DNA of 64,000 nucleotides. Origin: Polyangiaceae bacterium (GTDB lineage Bacteria; Myxococcota_A; Polyangia; Polyangiales; Polyangiaceae). Shown piece after piece: positions 56,512 through 64,000 of this stretch (positions within the stretch are counted from its first letter, which is position 1; each line of letters begins with the position of its first letter). A model generated the notes under the pieces. That model searched no databases. It saw nothing but the letters and a program-made list of their open reading frames with translations, and was not told the DNA's origin. Position numbers and translations under genes: made by a program. The stretch is taken from NCBI GenBank assembly GCA_041389725.1, contig JAWKRG010000002.1, forward strand, positions 62,001-126,000. Direction: 5' to 3'.

Positions 56512-57717
56512 TCACTCCTTCATGATCCACAGCGCCTGCTCTGGTTGGTCACTGTACACGTCGCGCATCGCAAGATCGCGGTAGCCGGCGGAGCCCAGGG
56601 GTTCGTTCTGCGCCTTGCCTGCGAGACGAATGGAGTTGCCTTCGGAGAGCACGGCTTCGGCAAGGCGTACGCTGCGGCAGGGCAACGACAGCCCGCGCGA
56701 CTCCAGACTGCTCTGCAAGCGAGTGCGCGTGGCGTCGTCGAGTTCGAGCAGCGTCGGAGGACCGGGCTTCAAGTCGAGACGCGCGCCGGCACTGACGATG
56801 TGCACCGCCTTCGTCTCCCCGGCGGCGCTGAAGTCGCTTAGGAACGCGTCGTCGATCTCGACGCCGTCCACCTCCCCGCTCAGGCAGAACCCGACGCAGC
56901 GCTGCCCGCTCAAGGGCGCGGTGAGCTCACCGCTATCCGTGACGCGCGCCGTGAGCCCCTGCGCCACAGGTCGGTCTTCCAGCCGGGCCGGGCGAAGGCG
57001 AAGCGATTCCAGCGCCGACATCAAGTGCCGCAATGTTTCGAGAAAGGCGCGCTGTGCCAGAAACAACGGTGTGGCCAGCACGCCCCACACCAGAGCCGTG
57101 AGCAACACCGCCGTCGGCGCGTAGGACGCGAGCTTCTCCCAGCCCACGCTGCGGACATCGAAGCCCGCCGCGACGAGCTGTAGACCAAGCCAGGCCAACG
57201 ATGGATAAACCCAGCTGCGCCAGGTACGCGCATCGTCGCGAGCGAGCCATCGATCGATCGTGCGCATGGGCAGCGCGCGTCGCACTCTCGTCGGAACGCT
57301 GACGTTCGCCACGCGAGGTTTCGTCTCCGAGCCATGGGCCCATTGCATCACCGAGGCCACGACCGCGGCCCAGGGCAGCCAGGCCCCGCCGAACACGAGC
57401 CCGGACGCCAGGAATCCCCCGAGCAGTCCTGCACCCACGACGAACACTCGCATCGCGGCGGTCTCGGCAACCACCAGGGGTTCGCGAACCAGGTAGCACG
57501 CCGCGGCGATGCTGGCGCCGAACAGGAGGGGCACAGGAACATAGACTAAAAGGCGCTCCAGGGCTTCGCCGCGAGCGAGCCATCCTCGCGGCCGCGGCGG
57601 CACCTGCTCCGTGGAGAGGATCGACGACGTTTCCCCATCGCAGCGTGGACAGCGCGCGCACGCCTCGGGCAAGCGCAGGGCACAAGGATGACAGCTGCGC
57701 GTCAGGTCCGTTCGCAA
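56512..57717 (-). CDS. Membrane protein with N-terminal zinc-ribbon-like Cys motif
   Basis: This 401-aa protein starts at TTG 57717. The N-terminus has CHPCALRLPEACARCPRC, a possible treble-clef or ribbon zinc site. Three or four TM helices follow (LLVYVPVPLLFGASIAAACYL, VFVVGAGLLGGFLASGLVF, LPWAAVVASVMQW, ASYAPTAVLLTALVWGVLATPLFL). The last 170 residues are a soluble domain (GLTARVTDSGELTAPLSGQRCVGFCLSG, VHIVSAGARLDLKPGPPTLLEL) of beta character. I do not recognise the family; the domain order is reminiscent of GIDE-like membrane proteins. It follows the MBL hydrolase gene by 6 bp and is probably in its operon. Confidence 0.7.
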   Translation of the reverse strand: MRTDLTRSCHPCALRLPEACARCPRCDGETSSILSTEQVPPRPRGWLARGEALERLLVYVPVPLLFGASIAAACYLVREPLVVAETAAMRVFVVGAGLLGGFLASGLVFGGAWLPWAAVVASVMQWAHGSETKPRVANVSVPTRVRRALPMRTIDRWLARDDARTWRSWVYPSLAWLGLQLVAAGFDVRSVGWEKLASYAPTAVLLTALVWGVLATPLFLAQRAFLETLRHLMSALESLRLRPARLEDRPVAQGLTARVTDSGELTAPLSGQRCVGFCLSGEVDGVEIDDAFLSDFSAAGETKAVHIVSAGARLDLKPGPPTLLELDDATRTRLQSSLESRGLSLPCRSVRLAEAVLSEGNSIRLAGKAQNEPLGSAGYRDLAMRDVYSDQPEQALWIMKE

Positions 57718-57723
57718 GGGGCC

Positions 57724-58470
57724 TCAGAGGGTCATGACGTCGCCAGGAGCGGGCACCAGCAGCGTCAATTCCGATTGCTCGTCGCGGGCAGCAGCGCGGA
57801 TGGCTTCCTTCTCCGGGGTACCGAGATGCAGCAGCGCCAAGCGCTTCACGCGGGCGCTCTGTCCGAGGGCGACCAAGGTGGAGAAGTTGGCGTGACCCTC
57901 GATGTCCAGGTCGAGCGCGTAGCATTCGTGCACCAGCAGATCGACGCCCGCGAAGAGTTCCCGCGTTGCGGGAGTGGGTCGACCATCGCCGCTATAGGCG
58001 AACCCGCGCCCGCCTTCATCGACGCGCAGGGAGAGATTGCGCACGCCGTGCTCACTCTCGGCGTTGCGCAGCGTCGCCTCTCCGAGGACGATCTGCTCGC
58101 CGGGCGCCAGCTCTTCGGCGACGATGTCGAAGCACTTGCCAGGCTCGTAGCAGGCTGGATAGCCGAGTTCGAGCAACTTGGTCAGCCAGCGCGGAGTGCC
58201 CGGCCCGCCAATCACGCGCAGGGGCTTCTTGCGTCCGAAGATGCGCATCCACAACAGCAGCGCTGGCAAGCCAAAGGAGTGATCGGCGTGAATGTGCGAA
58301 ATGTAAATGGCGTCGATGAGAGACGGATCTTCGGAAATGCGCCACAAGGCATGGGGCACCGAAAAGCCACAGTCGACGAGAAGCGTCTGGCTTCCTCGGT
58401 AGAGCAGACTGGTGTTCGGCAGCGCAGGATCGAACGCTTCACCGGTGCCCACGAAGGTCAGCTGCGCCAT
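57724..58470 (-). CDS. MBL-fold metallohydrolase, ribonuclease Z-like
   Basis: This 248-aa enzyme starts at ATG 58470. The metallo-beta-lactamase motif is ISHIHADHSFGLP (HxHxDH), followed by a His in AESEHGVRNLSLRV, Asp in FAYSGDGRPTPA and the final His in LLHLGTPEK. The N-terminus LTFVGTGEAFDPALPNTSLLY is typical of the RNase Z/arylsulfatase-like group. It probably hydrolyses a phosphodiester or similar ester; true tRNase Z proteins are longer, with an exosite arm that is not seen here. It is divergent from yggT and followed closely by the zinc-ribbon membrane protein gene. Confidence 0.87.
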   Translation of the reverse strand: MAQLTFVGTGEAFDPALPNTSLLYRGSQTLLVDCGFSVPHALWRISEDPSLIDAIYISHIHADHSFGLPALLLWMRIFGRKKPLRVIGGPGTPRWLTKLLELGYPACYEPGKCFDIVAEELAPGEQIVLGEATLRNAESEHGVRNLSLRVDEGGRGFAYSGDGRPTPATRELFAGVDLLVHECYALDLDIEGHANFSTLVALGQSARVKRLALLHLGTPEKEAIRAAARDEQSELTLLVPAPGDVMTL

Positions 58471-58625
58471 GGCAGTCGGAGCATGGCAGAAGCGACGAGC
58501 CTTCATGTGGAAGATCCGCGTCGTGCCATCGAGCAACCGGGCATGGCGGCTAACTGAGCCGTTTTCCCGCGCTATCCGTGGACAGCCCTTGACGCTTCGG
58601 GGGCTGGGCCAATCTTGATCCCATC

Positions 58626-58865
58626 GTGATTCTCGTTCTCCTAGGTCGTCTGCTCGACCTCTATTCCATCGTGGTCTTGGTGGCCGTGGTCGGTTCTTGG
58701 ATCGGCCTCCGCTACGACCACCCGGTCAGTCGCTTCACGCGAGCCCTCGTCGATCCGCTGCTGGTCCCGATCAAAAAGGTGCTGCCTCCCATGGGCGGCC
58801 TCGACTTCTCGCCCATGGTGCTGCTCTTCGGTATCCAACTCATCCGCCGCGCCATCGGCCTCTGA
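58626..58865 (+). CDS. YggT family membrane protein
   Basis: This 79-aa protein starts at GTG 58626. It is a single YggT unit: a TM helix (LLDLYSIVVLVAVVGSWIGL), the conserved loop HPVSRFTRALVDPLLVPIKKVLPPMGGLDFSPM, and a second TM (VLLFGIQLIRRAI). YggT (DUF165/CCB3-like) proteins affect cell envelope, osmotic response and, in some bacteria, cell division. Half-length single-unit forms like this are common outside gamma-proteobacteria. Its stop codon is followed within 6 bp by repeat array D. Confidence 0.88.
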   Translation: MILVLLGRLLDLYSIVVLVAVVGSWIGLRYDHPVSRFTRALVDPLLVPIKKVLPPMGGLDFSPMVLLFGIQLIRRAIGL

Positions 58866-58870
58866 CCCAT

Positions 58871-58975
58871 CCGACCCTGGTTGAAACGACCCTGGTTGAA
58901 ACGACCCTGGTTGAAACGACCCTGGTTGAAACGACCCTGGTTGAAACGACCCTGGTTGCGTGGAACCAGGTTGCG
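58871..58975 (+). repeat. Array D of the dispersed 15-bp repeat family
   Basis: Six units of ACGACCCTGGTTGAA (first base C in unit 1, last three bases GCG in unit 6) run from 58871 to 58960, then one degenerate unit to 58975. It is the longest and cleanest array, located after yggT and about 120 bp before the GntR gene. Confidence 0.95.
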
Positions 58976-59095
58976 TGGGCGGCGTTCACGGATCGCGTGC
59001 GCGACTCAGCCCCGCGCATGGGCGTGAAATCAGGCTAGGAATCGTCGATTCGCCGGCAGCTCCATTTCCGACTTGACTGTAATCCGCAGGCATGC

Positions 59096-59129
59096 ATAAT
59101 TGGTCCTACCCTTTGGTCGGTCCAATTAT
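59096..59129. promoter_or_regulatory. Inverted-repeat operator overlapping the GntR start
   Basis: Arms ATAATTGG (59096-59103) and CCAATTAT (59122-59129) are exact inverted repeats, extending imperfectly through GGTCC on each side. The shape resembles the TGGTC..GACCA sites of FadR-subfamily GntR regulators. It covers the proposed ATG at 59128, so binding would block initiation (autoregulation). Confidence 0.65.
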
Positions 59130-59949
59130 GTCATCCGTGCAGCCCCCTCCCGTCCCTTCGTCGCCGCACTCCGACGGCTCGGCCGAACAAGCCGACGCCC
59201 TCGACCGCGGCTCTGCCGTCGATGGCGTCACCCACGCGTTGATGTCAGCCATCTTGGACGGGCACTTCCCGCCCGGGACGCGCCTGCCGCCCGAGCGCGA
59301 ACTCGCGGCCGATCTAGGTAGGAGCCGCGTCAGCGTCCGTTCCGCCCTCGAACGCCTCGCCCAGTGGGGCGTCGTCAGCGCGCGCCAAGGTTCGGGCATC
59401 ACGGTCCAACCCCGCCGTCGCTGGACGGCAGGCGCGCTGGCCAGCGTGATCGGGCATGCACTCGCGTCGGGAGACGTCGATGCGCTCCTACCGCTGCTCG
59501 CCGACGCGCGCGCGCTTCGACGCTGGGTCGTGCTGGACATGTTGGAGCGTGCCGCCGAGCGATTCGCAGCGGAGCCCCCACTTTCCGGCGAGCACCCTCT
59601 CGACCCCGTGCGCGCGATGATGGAAGCGGCGTGGCAAGTCCGTGACGATGCGAAAGCGTTTCTGACCATCGATCGCGAGACCCTGCCCGCCATGCTCGAG
59701 GCAGCCGGCATGGACCCGTCGATGTTTCTGGTCAACAGCTTGGCCGCTCCCTACCTCGCTGTCATGCGCGCAGTGCCCGTCGCTTCACCCGTGCTGAGCG
59801 ACTACCGCGAACGTCAGCTGGACGTCGTCGATGCAGTGGAGCGCGGTGACGCCGCGCGCGCTCGCGCCCTCATGTCCCGATATCTCGACGACCTGGACGA
59901 GCAAGTGCTCGGGTTCTTGCCCGAGGAACTACGTCGCGCGCTTGGCTGA
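59128..59949 (+). CDS. GntR family (FadR subfamily) transcriptional regulator
   Basis: This regulator is about 273 aa from ATG 59128; ATG 59092 would place the operator inside the gene. After a Pro/Ser-rich leader, the winged helix is at residues 35-95 (VTHALMSAILDGHFPPGTRLPPERELAADLGRSRVSVRSALERLAQWGVVSARQG in segments of the usual order). The FCD ligand domain follows (LLADARALRRWVVLDMLERAAERF, YRERQLDVVDAVERGDAARARALMSRYLDDLDEQVL), with the C-terminal helix typical of FadR. The ligand is often a fatty acyl or organic acid. The lysozyme and M23 peptidase genes start 18 bp after it, so it may control them. Confidence 0.9.
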   Translation: MSSVQPPPVPSSPHSDGSAEQADALDRGSAVDGVTHALMSAILDGHFPPGTRLPPERELAADLGRSRVSVRSALERLAQWGVVSARQGSGITVQPRRRWTAGALASVIGHALASGDVDALLPLLADARALRRWVVLDMLERAAERFAAEPPLSGEHPLDPVRAMMEAAWQVRDDAKAFLTIDRETLPAMLEAAGMDPSMFLVNSLAAPYLAVMRAVPVASPVLSDYRERQLDVVDAVERGDAARARALMSRYLDDLDEQVLGFLPEELRRALG

Positions 59950-59967
59950 TTTACTGGAGGCAATGCA

Positions 59968-61302
59968 ATGACACGACTGCACTTGTTGGCATGGGCCGCG
60001 GTGAGCGGTACTTCCGTCTGCGCGCTCGTCGCTTGCGCCATGGGCGAAGAGCCGGCGTGCGTCGACACCCAGGCGCTGACGGAGCCGCTGATCAAGGTGT
60101 GCTCGAATTCGACCACGCTGGTGGAAGGCCTCGACGTTTCCAAGTGGCAAGCGAGCATCGACTGGAGCCAGGTCAAAGCCCAGGGCTACCAGTTCGCCTT
60201 CATCCGCGCGAGCGACGGGCTCAACTACCCGGACGGACAGTTCGAAGCCAACTGGAAAGGCACCAAGCAGAACGGCATCCTGCGCGGCGTCTATCAGTTC
60301 TTCCGTCCAGGCCAAGATCCGAAGGCGCAAGCAGACCTCATGTTGCAGAAGCTGGCGGACGCTGGCTGGATCGAAGCTGGGGACTTGCCGGCAGTGATCG
60401 ACATCGAAGTCTCCGACGGACAGAGCGACGCGACGCTTCGCAACAAAGCGCTCACCTGGCTCGGCTACGTGGAGCAGAAGACCGGAAAGAAGCCGATCGT
60501 CTACACCTCAGCGGCCTGGTCCAGCGTGCTGGGCAGCTCCTTCGCTCAGTACCCGCTTTGGGTCGCCAACTACACCGGCAGCTATCAGGGCTACTGCCCG
60601 TTGATGCCGGATGGCTGGAGCAACTGGACGTTCTGGCAGTTCACCAGCAAAGGCCCGGTCGCGGGCGTCGGCAGCAAAGACGTCGACAAGAACGTGTTCG
60701 ACGGCAGTCTGTCCGCCCTCGTACAGTTCGCGCAAAGCGGCGTCGTTCCGCCACCTGCACCCAAGCCCGACGCCGGTTCCGATCCATGCGCGCTCGCCTC
60801 CAGCGGCAACGGTCCCTATTGCGGCCAGTCCCTCGGGGCTGACCCGGGCACGCTCTACAACTGCCAGAACGGCACGACCACCGGCTCGACGCTGTGCCCG
60901 AAGGGCTGCACGGTCATGCCACCCGGTCAGGCCGACACCTGTGCCAGCGGCTCCACTGATCCTTGCGCCAGCGCCGCCAGTGGCAATGGTCCCTACTGCG
61001 GCAAGACCCTCGGCGGCGATCCAGGCACGCTCTACGACTGTCAGAGCGGCACGACCGCCAGCTCTGCGCCGTGTCCCCATGGCTGCATTCTGAATCCACC
61101 TGGCACCGCGGACGAATGCGCACCCGCGCCGCCGCCGCCAACGGGAGCTGGAGGCTCTGGCACCGCGGGAGCAAGCAGCGGTGGCAGCGCCGGATCCAGC
61201 GGTGGCACCGGCAGCGGCGGCGCGGCGGGTTGGAGCGGCAACGGCGCCGGCATCGGCGGCGCCGCCGGCGATCAAGCCATGGGAGCAGACAAGGGTTGCT
61301 GA
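59968..61302 (+). CDS. GH25 lysozyme-like secreted muramidase with Cys repeat modules
   Basis: This 444-aa lipoprotein (SVCALVAC, Cys23) has a good ribosome site (GGAGG). The GH25 domain at residues 50-235 has GLDVSKWQASIDWSQVK, FAFIRASDGLNYPD, GVYQFFRPGQDP, AVIDIEVSDGQ (catalytic Asp and Glu in DIE), PIVYTSAAWSSVLG and WQFTSKGPVAGVG. It hydrolyses the beta-1,4 bond between MurNAc and GlcNAc. Two 53-residue Cys modules follow (DPCALASSGNGPYCGQSLG and DPCASAASGNGPYCGKTLG), then a Gly/Ser tail ending in Cys. Together with the M23 peptidase downstream it forms a wall-lytic pair, probably for attacking other bacteria. Confidence 0.9.
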   Translation: MTRLHLLAWAAVSGTSVCALVACAMGEEPACVDTQALTEPLIKVCSNSTTLVEGLDVSKWQASIDWSQVKAQGYQFAFIRASDGLNYPDGQFEANWKGTKQNGILRGVYQFFRPGQDPKAQADLMLQKLADAGWIEAGDLPAVIDIEVSDGQSDATLRNKALTWLGYVEQKTGKKPIVYTSAAWSSVLGSSFAQYPLWVANYTGSYQGYCPLMPDGWSNWTFWQFTSKGPVAGVGSKDVDKNVFDGSLSALVQFAQSGVVPPPAPKPDAGSDPCALASSGNGPYCGQSLGADPGTLYNCQNGTTTGSTLCPKGCTVMPPGQADTCASGSTDPCASAASGNGPYCGKTLGGDPGTLYDCQSGTTASSAPCPHGCILNPPGTADECAPAPPPPTGAGGSGTAGASSGGSAGSSGGTGSGGAAGWSGNGAGIGGAAGDQAMGADKGC

Positions 61303-61372
61303 GAACCCTCCGTCGAACGCGCCTCGCGATGCCCGAGGGGCCGACGTGGGATTCCGAAGCAGGAGAACGAGC

Positions 61373-62926
61373 ATGAGTCACCTTTCACGACTGGCGATCG
61401 CAATTGCGCTGCTGTGCTTGGGCCTGACCCTGACGCAGCGCGCTTGGGCGCAATGCGGAACCAACTGCACCGACGCCTCTGGCGTCGTGTCCTTGCCCCC
61501 GGGATTCGACCTGAGCTTTCCCTTCAAGGCCGGCGAGAACGTAAAGCTCCTGTCGGGCTACGGCCCGACGGCGGGCTCGAGCCTGCATTGCCGCAGCAAA
61601 GACACCGGCTGTGCCAACGACTTTTTCGCGCTCGATCTGGTGCTGCCGGATCACCCCAACTCGGGCAAAGGACAGCCCGTGCTCGCAGCCGCCGGTGGCA
61701 CGGTCATCGCTGCGGGCTGGGGCTCTTCCGGTTGGGCCGCCTACGGACAGCGCGTCTACATCCAGCACGATCCCGGGGACGGTCACAAGTACACTACCTT
61801 GTATGCACACCTCGACTCCTTGAACGTTTCCCAAGGTCAGAAGGTGAACAAGGGCGATGTGATCGGCACCCTCGGGCAGTCGTGCAACGGCGCCAAGAGC
61901 TGCAGCAACTTCTCCACGCCGCACGTGCACTTCAGCGTGCATCGTGATTCCAACTTCGGCGGCACGGGCAGTGGCGGCAGCTACGCTGGGCGCGCCACGC
62001 GTCCGGAACCCCTCGACGGCGCGACCGGATTGCAGCAAGGGCAGACTCACACCTCGAAGAACGGTCAGAGCACGCCACCACCGCCCCAGACGTGCGATCT
62101 GGTGATCCCTCCCTCGGAAACCCTGGTGGAGGACGATACCCCCTGCCTCAGTCCAAGCGGAACGCTCAGCGAGACGAGTCTGGGACTCGGCGGTCACGCC
62201 TACCATGCGACTCAAGACACACCGGATCCGGACTACGCGAAGGGCGCGTTCTGGATGCTCGACTTCGCGCAGGCCGGCAACTACGACGTCTGGGCCTGGG
62301 TCCCGGGCGGGCTCGGCAATCTCACCCCCGAGGCGAGCTACAAGATCCAGTTTGCCGGCACGTCGCAAAAGGTGACGATCGATCAGGCCAACGCGGCGGG
62401 CGGCTGGGCGCACCTTGGCAGCTTTGCCTTCGCGGCTGGCGGCAATCAGTGGGTCCGCCTCGGCGACAACTATCTGTCGGCATCGAGCCAGGGAAAGACC
62501 TTCGCCATCGACGCTCTGAAGATCGCTCCCGGTGCTGCGTGCGAGTGCAGCCAAGACGGCGAGGTACAGACCGAGAGCTGTGGCACCGGAAGCCAACAGC
62601 GCAGTTGTGACGGCTGCAATTGGTCGACTTGGTCCCCGTGCAGCGACACGGACGCGGGAGCGAACAACGACGCCGGCAGCGGTTGGTCCGACGCAGGCCC
62701 CCTGGGTCAACCGCCTGAGAGCACGCCACCACCGTCGTCCCTCGGCGACGACGAGGCGGCCAATCCGGGTTGCACCTGCAGCATTCCCGGCGGCCGCGGA
62801 CCCACGGCCCCCCACAGCGCTTGGACCGCTGTGGCATTGCTTGCCTTGGGGCTACGCCGACGTCGGCGCGCGCGCCGGACGCGGGCTCGGGCAGCGATCC
62901 CACTCCCTCCATCGCCCACGCTATAG
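61373..62926 (+). CDS. M23-family peptidase with CBM-like, TSP-like and MYXO-CTERM-like parts
   Basis: This 517-aa protein has signal peptide IAIALLCLGLTLTQRAWAQ. The M23 domain at residues 40-205 has the metal Asp in NDFFALDL, AAGGTVIAAGWG, TTLYAHLDSL, GDVIGTLGQ and the HxH motif in TPHVHFSVH. The first His of M23 may be in LHCRSKD, spacing longer than usual. Residues 250-380 form a beta-sandwich that may bind wall or glycan. Then comes a Cys segment (CECSQDGEVQTESCG, CDGCNWSTWSPC) like a thrombospondin repeat. The C-terminus has GCTCSIPGG, a TM (WTAVALLALGL) and an Arg-rich tail, the MYXO-CTERM pattern for surface sorting. It follows the GH25 gene by 70 bp. Confidence 0.87.
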   Translation: MSHLSRLAIAIALLCLGLTLTQRAWAQCGTNCTDASGVVSLPPGFDLSFPFKAGENVKLLSGYGPTAGSSLHCRSKDTGCANDFFALDLVLPDHPNSGKGQPVLAAAGGTVIAAGWGSSGWAAYGQRVYIQHDPGDGHKYTTLYAHLDSLNVSQGQKVNKGDVIGTLGQSCNGAKSCSNFSTPHVHFSVHRDSNFGGTGSGGSYAGRATRPEPLDGATGLQQGQTHTSKNGQSTPPPPQTCDLVIPPSETLVEDDTPCLSPSGTLSETSLGLGGHAYHATQDTPDPDYAKGAFWMLDFAQAGNYDVWAWVPGGLGNLTPEASYKIQFAGTSQKVTIDQANAAGGWAHLGSFAFAAGGNQWVRLGDNYLSASSQGKTFAIDALKIAPGAACECSQDGEVQTESCGTGSQQRSCDGCNWSTWSPCSDTDAGANNDAGSGWSDAGPLGQPPESTPPPSSLGDDEAANPGCTCSIPGGRGPTAPHSAWTAVALLALGLRRRRRARRTRARAAIPLPPSPTL

Positions 62927-62933
62927 TCCGGCC

Positions 62934-63992
62934 GTGGCAATCATCACGGTAGTCGGTGCTGGCATGATGGGCAGCGCGCTCTGCGTGCCGCTGGTCGACG
63001 CAGGGCACGAGGTACGCCTGGTCGGAACGCACCTCGACGAGGACATCGTGCGCAGCCTGCAGCAGAACGGCGTGCACCCAAAGCTGAACCTGGAGCTGCC
63101 GCGCGAGATCCGAGCGTTTCCGATCTCCAAGATCGACCAAGCGATGCTGGGAGCGGACGTGATTGGCGTTGGGGTCAGCTCCGCCGGGATCGACTGGTGT
63201 GGCCAGACCCTCGCGCCCTTCGTCTCGGCCAGCGTGCCGATCGTGATGATCACCAAAGGGCTGCGTTGGAATGGCCAGTCGTTGCGGGTTTTGCCCGACG
63301 TACTGTGTGATCCCTTCCCGGCCGCCGTGCGGAGTCAGATCAAACCCGCCGTGGTGGCAGGCCCGTGCATCGCGGGGGAGCTCGCACGGCGAGTGCCGAG
63401 CGCCGTCGTGGTGACGGGGCGCGACGCCAAGGTGCTAGCTCGACTCTCCAAGCTGCTGCGCACGGACTACTACTTCCCATTCACGGATCAGGACCTCGTC
63501 GGCGTCGAAGCTTGTGCCGCGCTGAAGAATGCCTACGCCATGGGCATCGCTTTCGCCACGGGCCAGCACGAAGCCCGCGGAGGTAGTGCAGGCAGCATCG
63601 GCATGCACAACGCCGAGAGCGCGATCTTCGCCCAATCGATCTTCGAGATGACCCGCATCGTGGCCCTGCTGGGCGGGCGCCAAGAGAGCGTGGCGTTCCT
63701 GGCTGGCGTCGGCGACCTCGACGTCACGACCAACGGCGGGCGCACCGGGCGCTTCGGCAAGTGGCTGGGCACAGGTCTCAGGCGCGACGAGGCCATCGCG
63801 AAGATGGAGGGCGCCACCCTGGAATGCTTGGAGATCTTGTCGGAACTACGCGAAGCGCTCGGCGCGTGGTGCCGCGCCGGCAAGCTCACCGAGACGGAGC
63901 TCCCGCTGCTGCGACACATGCAGGACGTGGCGCTGGACGGCGCACCTGTCGCGCTTCCCTACCGCGACTTCTTCGGCGGCCTGCCCAACTGA
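62934..63992 (+). CDS. gpsA: Glycerol-3-phosphate dehydrogenase (NAD(P)+)
   Basis: This 352-aa enzyme starts at GTG 62934, 7 bp after the M23 gene. The Rossmann motif is VVGAGMMGSAL (residues 6-16). Substrate and catalytic motifs are VGVSSAGIDW, PIVMITKGLRW, AVVAGPCIAGELARRVPSAVVV, the catalytic Lys region GVEACAALKNAYAMG, and the C-terminal VAFLAGVGDLDVTTNGGRTGRFG with the family's GLGDL.-like motif. It makes sn-glycerol-3-phosphate from DHAP for phospholipid synthesis. The stop lies 8 bp before the window end, so the gene is complete. Confidence 0.93.
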   Translation: MAIITVVGAGMMGSALCVPLVDAGHEVRLVGTHLDEDIVRSLQQNGVHPKLNLELPREIRAFPISKIDQAMLGADVIGVGVSSAGIDWCGQTLAPFVSASVPIVMITKGLRWNGQSLRVLPDVLCDPFPAAVRSQIKPAVVAGPCIAGELARRVPSAVVVTGRDAKVLARLSKLLRTDYYFPFTDQDLVGVEACAALKNAYAMGIAFATGQHEARGGSAGSIGMHNAESAIFAQSIFEMTRIVALLGGRQESVAFLAGVGDLDVTTNGGRTGRFGKWLGTGLRRDEAIAKMEGATLECLEILSELREALGAWCRAGKLTETELPLLRHMQDVALDGAPVALPYRDFFGGLPN

Positions 63993-64000
63993 ACGGCTAG

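Noticed and set aside
58871..58975. CRISPR array
   Set aside because: Units are 15 bp and contiguous with no spacers, and no cas genes are in the window.
1..64000. tRNA, rRNA or complete insertion sequence
   Set aside because: No conserved rRNA stretch, cloverleaf with CCA-type end, transposase motif or terminal inverted repeat pair was recognised by eye.

Overview
The window is high-GC, densely packed bacterial DNA from what looks like a myxobacterium of the Polyangiales type (Myxococcota). Several traits support this. There are many lipoproteins whose lipobox is followed by long Gly/Ser/Ala linkers. One secreted protein ends in a MYXO-CTERM-like tail (62775-62926). There are Hanks-type kinase, hybrid histidine kinase and ECF sigma genes, and small conserved hypothetical operons joined by ATGA, GTGA or TTGA overlaps. 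No rRNA, tRNA, CRISPR array, phage or complete insertion sequence was seen. The species assignment is inference.

Layout. 1-5.6 kb: a secreted protein cut by the window edge, a helical-repeat protein, a methyltransferase, a GH71/99-like lipoprotein and a Cys-repeat lipoprotein. 5.7-8.5 kb: a gene triad (secreted barrel-like protein, ECF sigma factor, one-TM anti-sigma-like protein) followed by a lipoprotein. 8.4-13.8 kb: a beta-lactamase-fold lipoprotein, a sugar-dehydrogenase-like lipoprotein, an SDR and a lipoprotein with a ferritin-like domain. 13.8-17.2 kb: a second, paralogous copy of the triad on the other strand with the same gene order, again followed by a lipoprotein. 17.2-18.4 kb: a repeat array and a gene behind a Fur-box-like AT-rich site. 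18.4-24.7 kb: a LarA-like protein with a HAD phosphatase, RNase D, ApaG and a Ser/Thr kinase. 24.8-32 kb: an operon of a deoxyhypusine-synthase-like enzyme, a secreted protein and a phosphoesterase; a FadL-like porin; a lipoprotein with a UbiA-family enzyme. 31.4-35.3 kb: a hybrid histidine kinase operon and a third ECF sigma factor. 36.6-39.6 kb: a candidate protein-deglycation/metabolite-repair operon (nitrilase-GNAT, LMW phosphatase, fructosamine-3-kinase). 39.6-43.8 kb: a second UbiA-family enzyme, an S46 peptidase and an SDR. 43.8-52.8 kb: a class III cyclase with a DUF1554 lipoprotein, a degenerate aldo/keto reductase and two TetR operons with clear palindromic operators. 53-64 kb: GreB, an AsmA-like protein, DAHP synthase, an MBL hydrolase, YggT, an autoregulated GntR regulator with a lysozyme and an M23 peptidase, and GpsA.

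The most unusual features are four. (1) The sigma-factor triad is duplicated within 10 kb. (2) A dispersed family of 15-bp tandem repeats occurs in four intergenic regions at 17.6, 46.6, 50.7 and 58.9 kb. (3) A perfect 22-bp operator at the TetR gene at 48.7 kb has a near copy 1.9 kb away, upstream of the cyclase/lipoprotein operon. (4) Several other short intergenic repeats or hairpin duplications sit between convergent genes or before the Ser/Thr kinase. Assignments rest on motifs recognised by eye; no database search was run.
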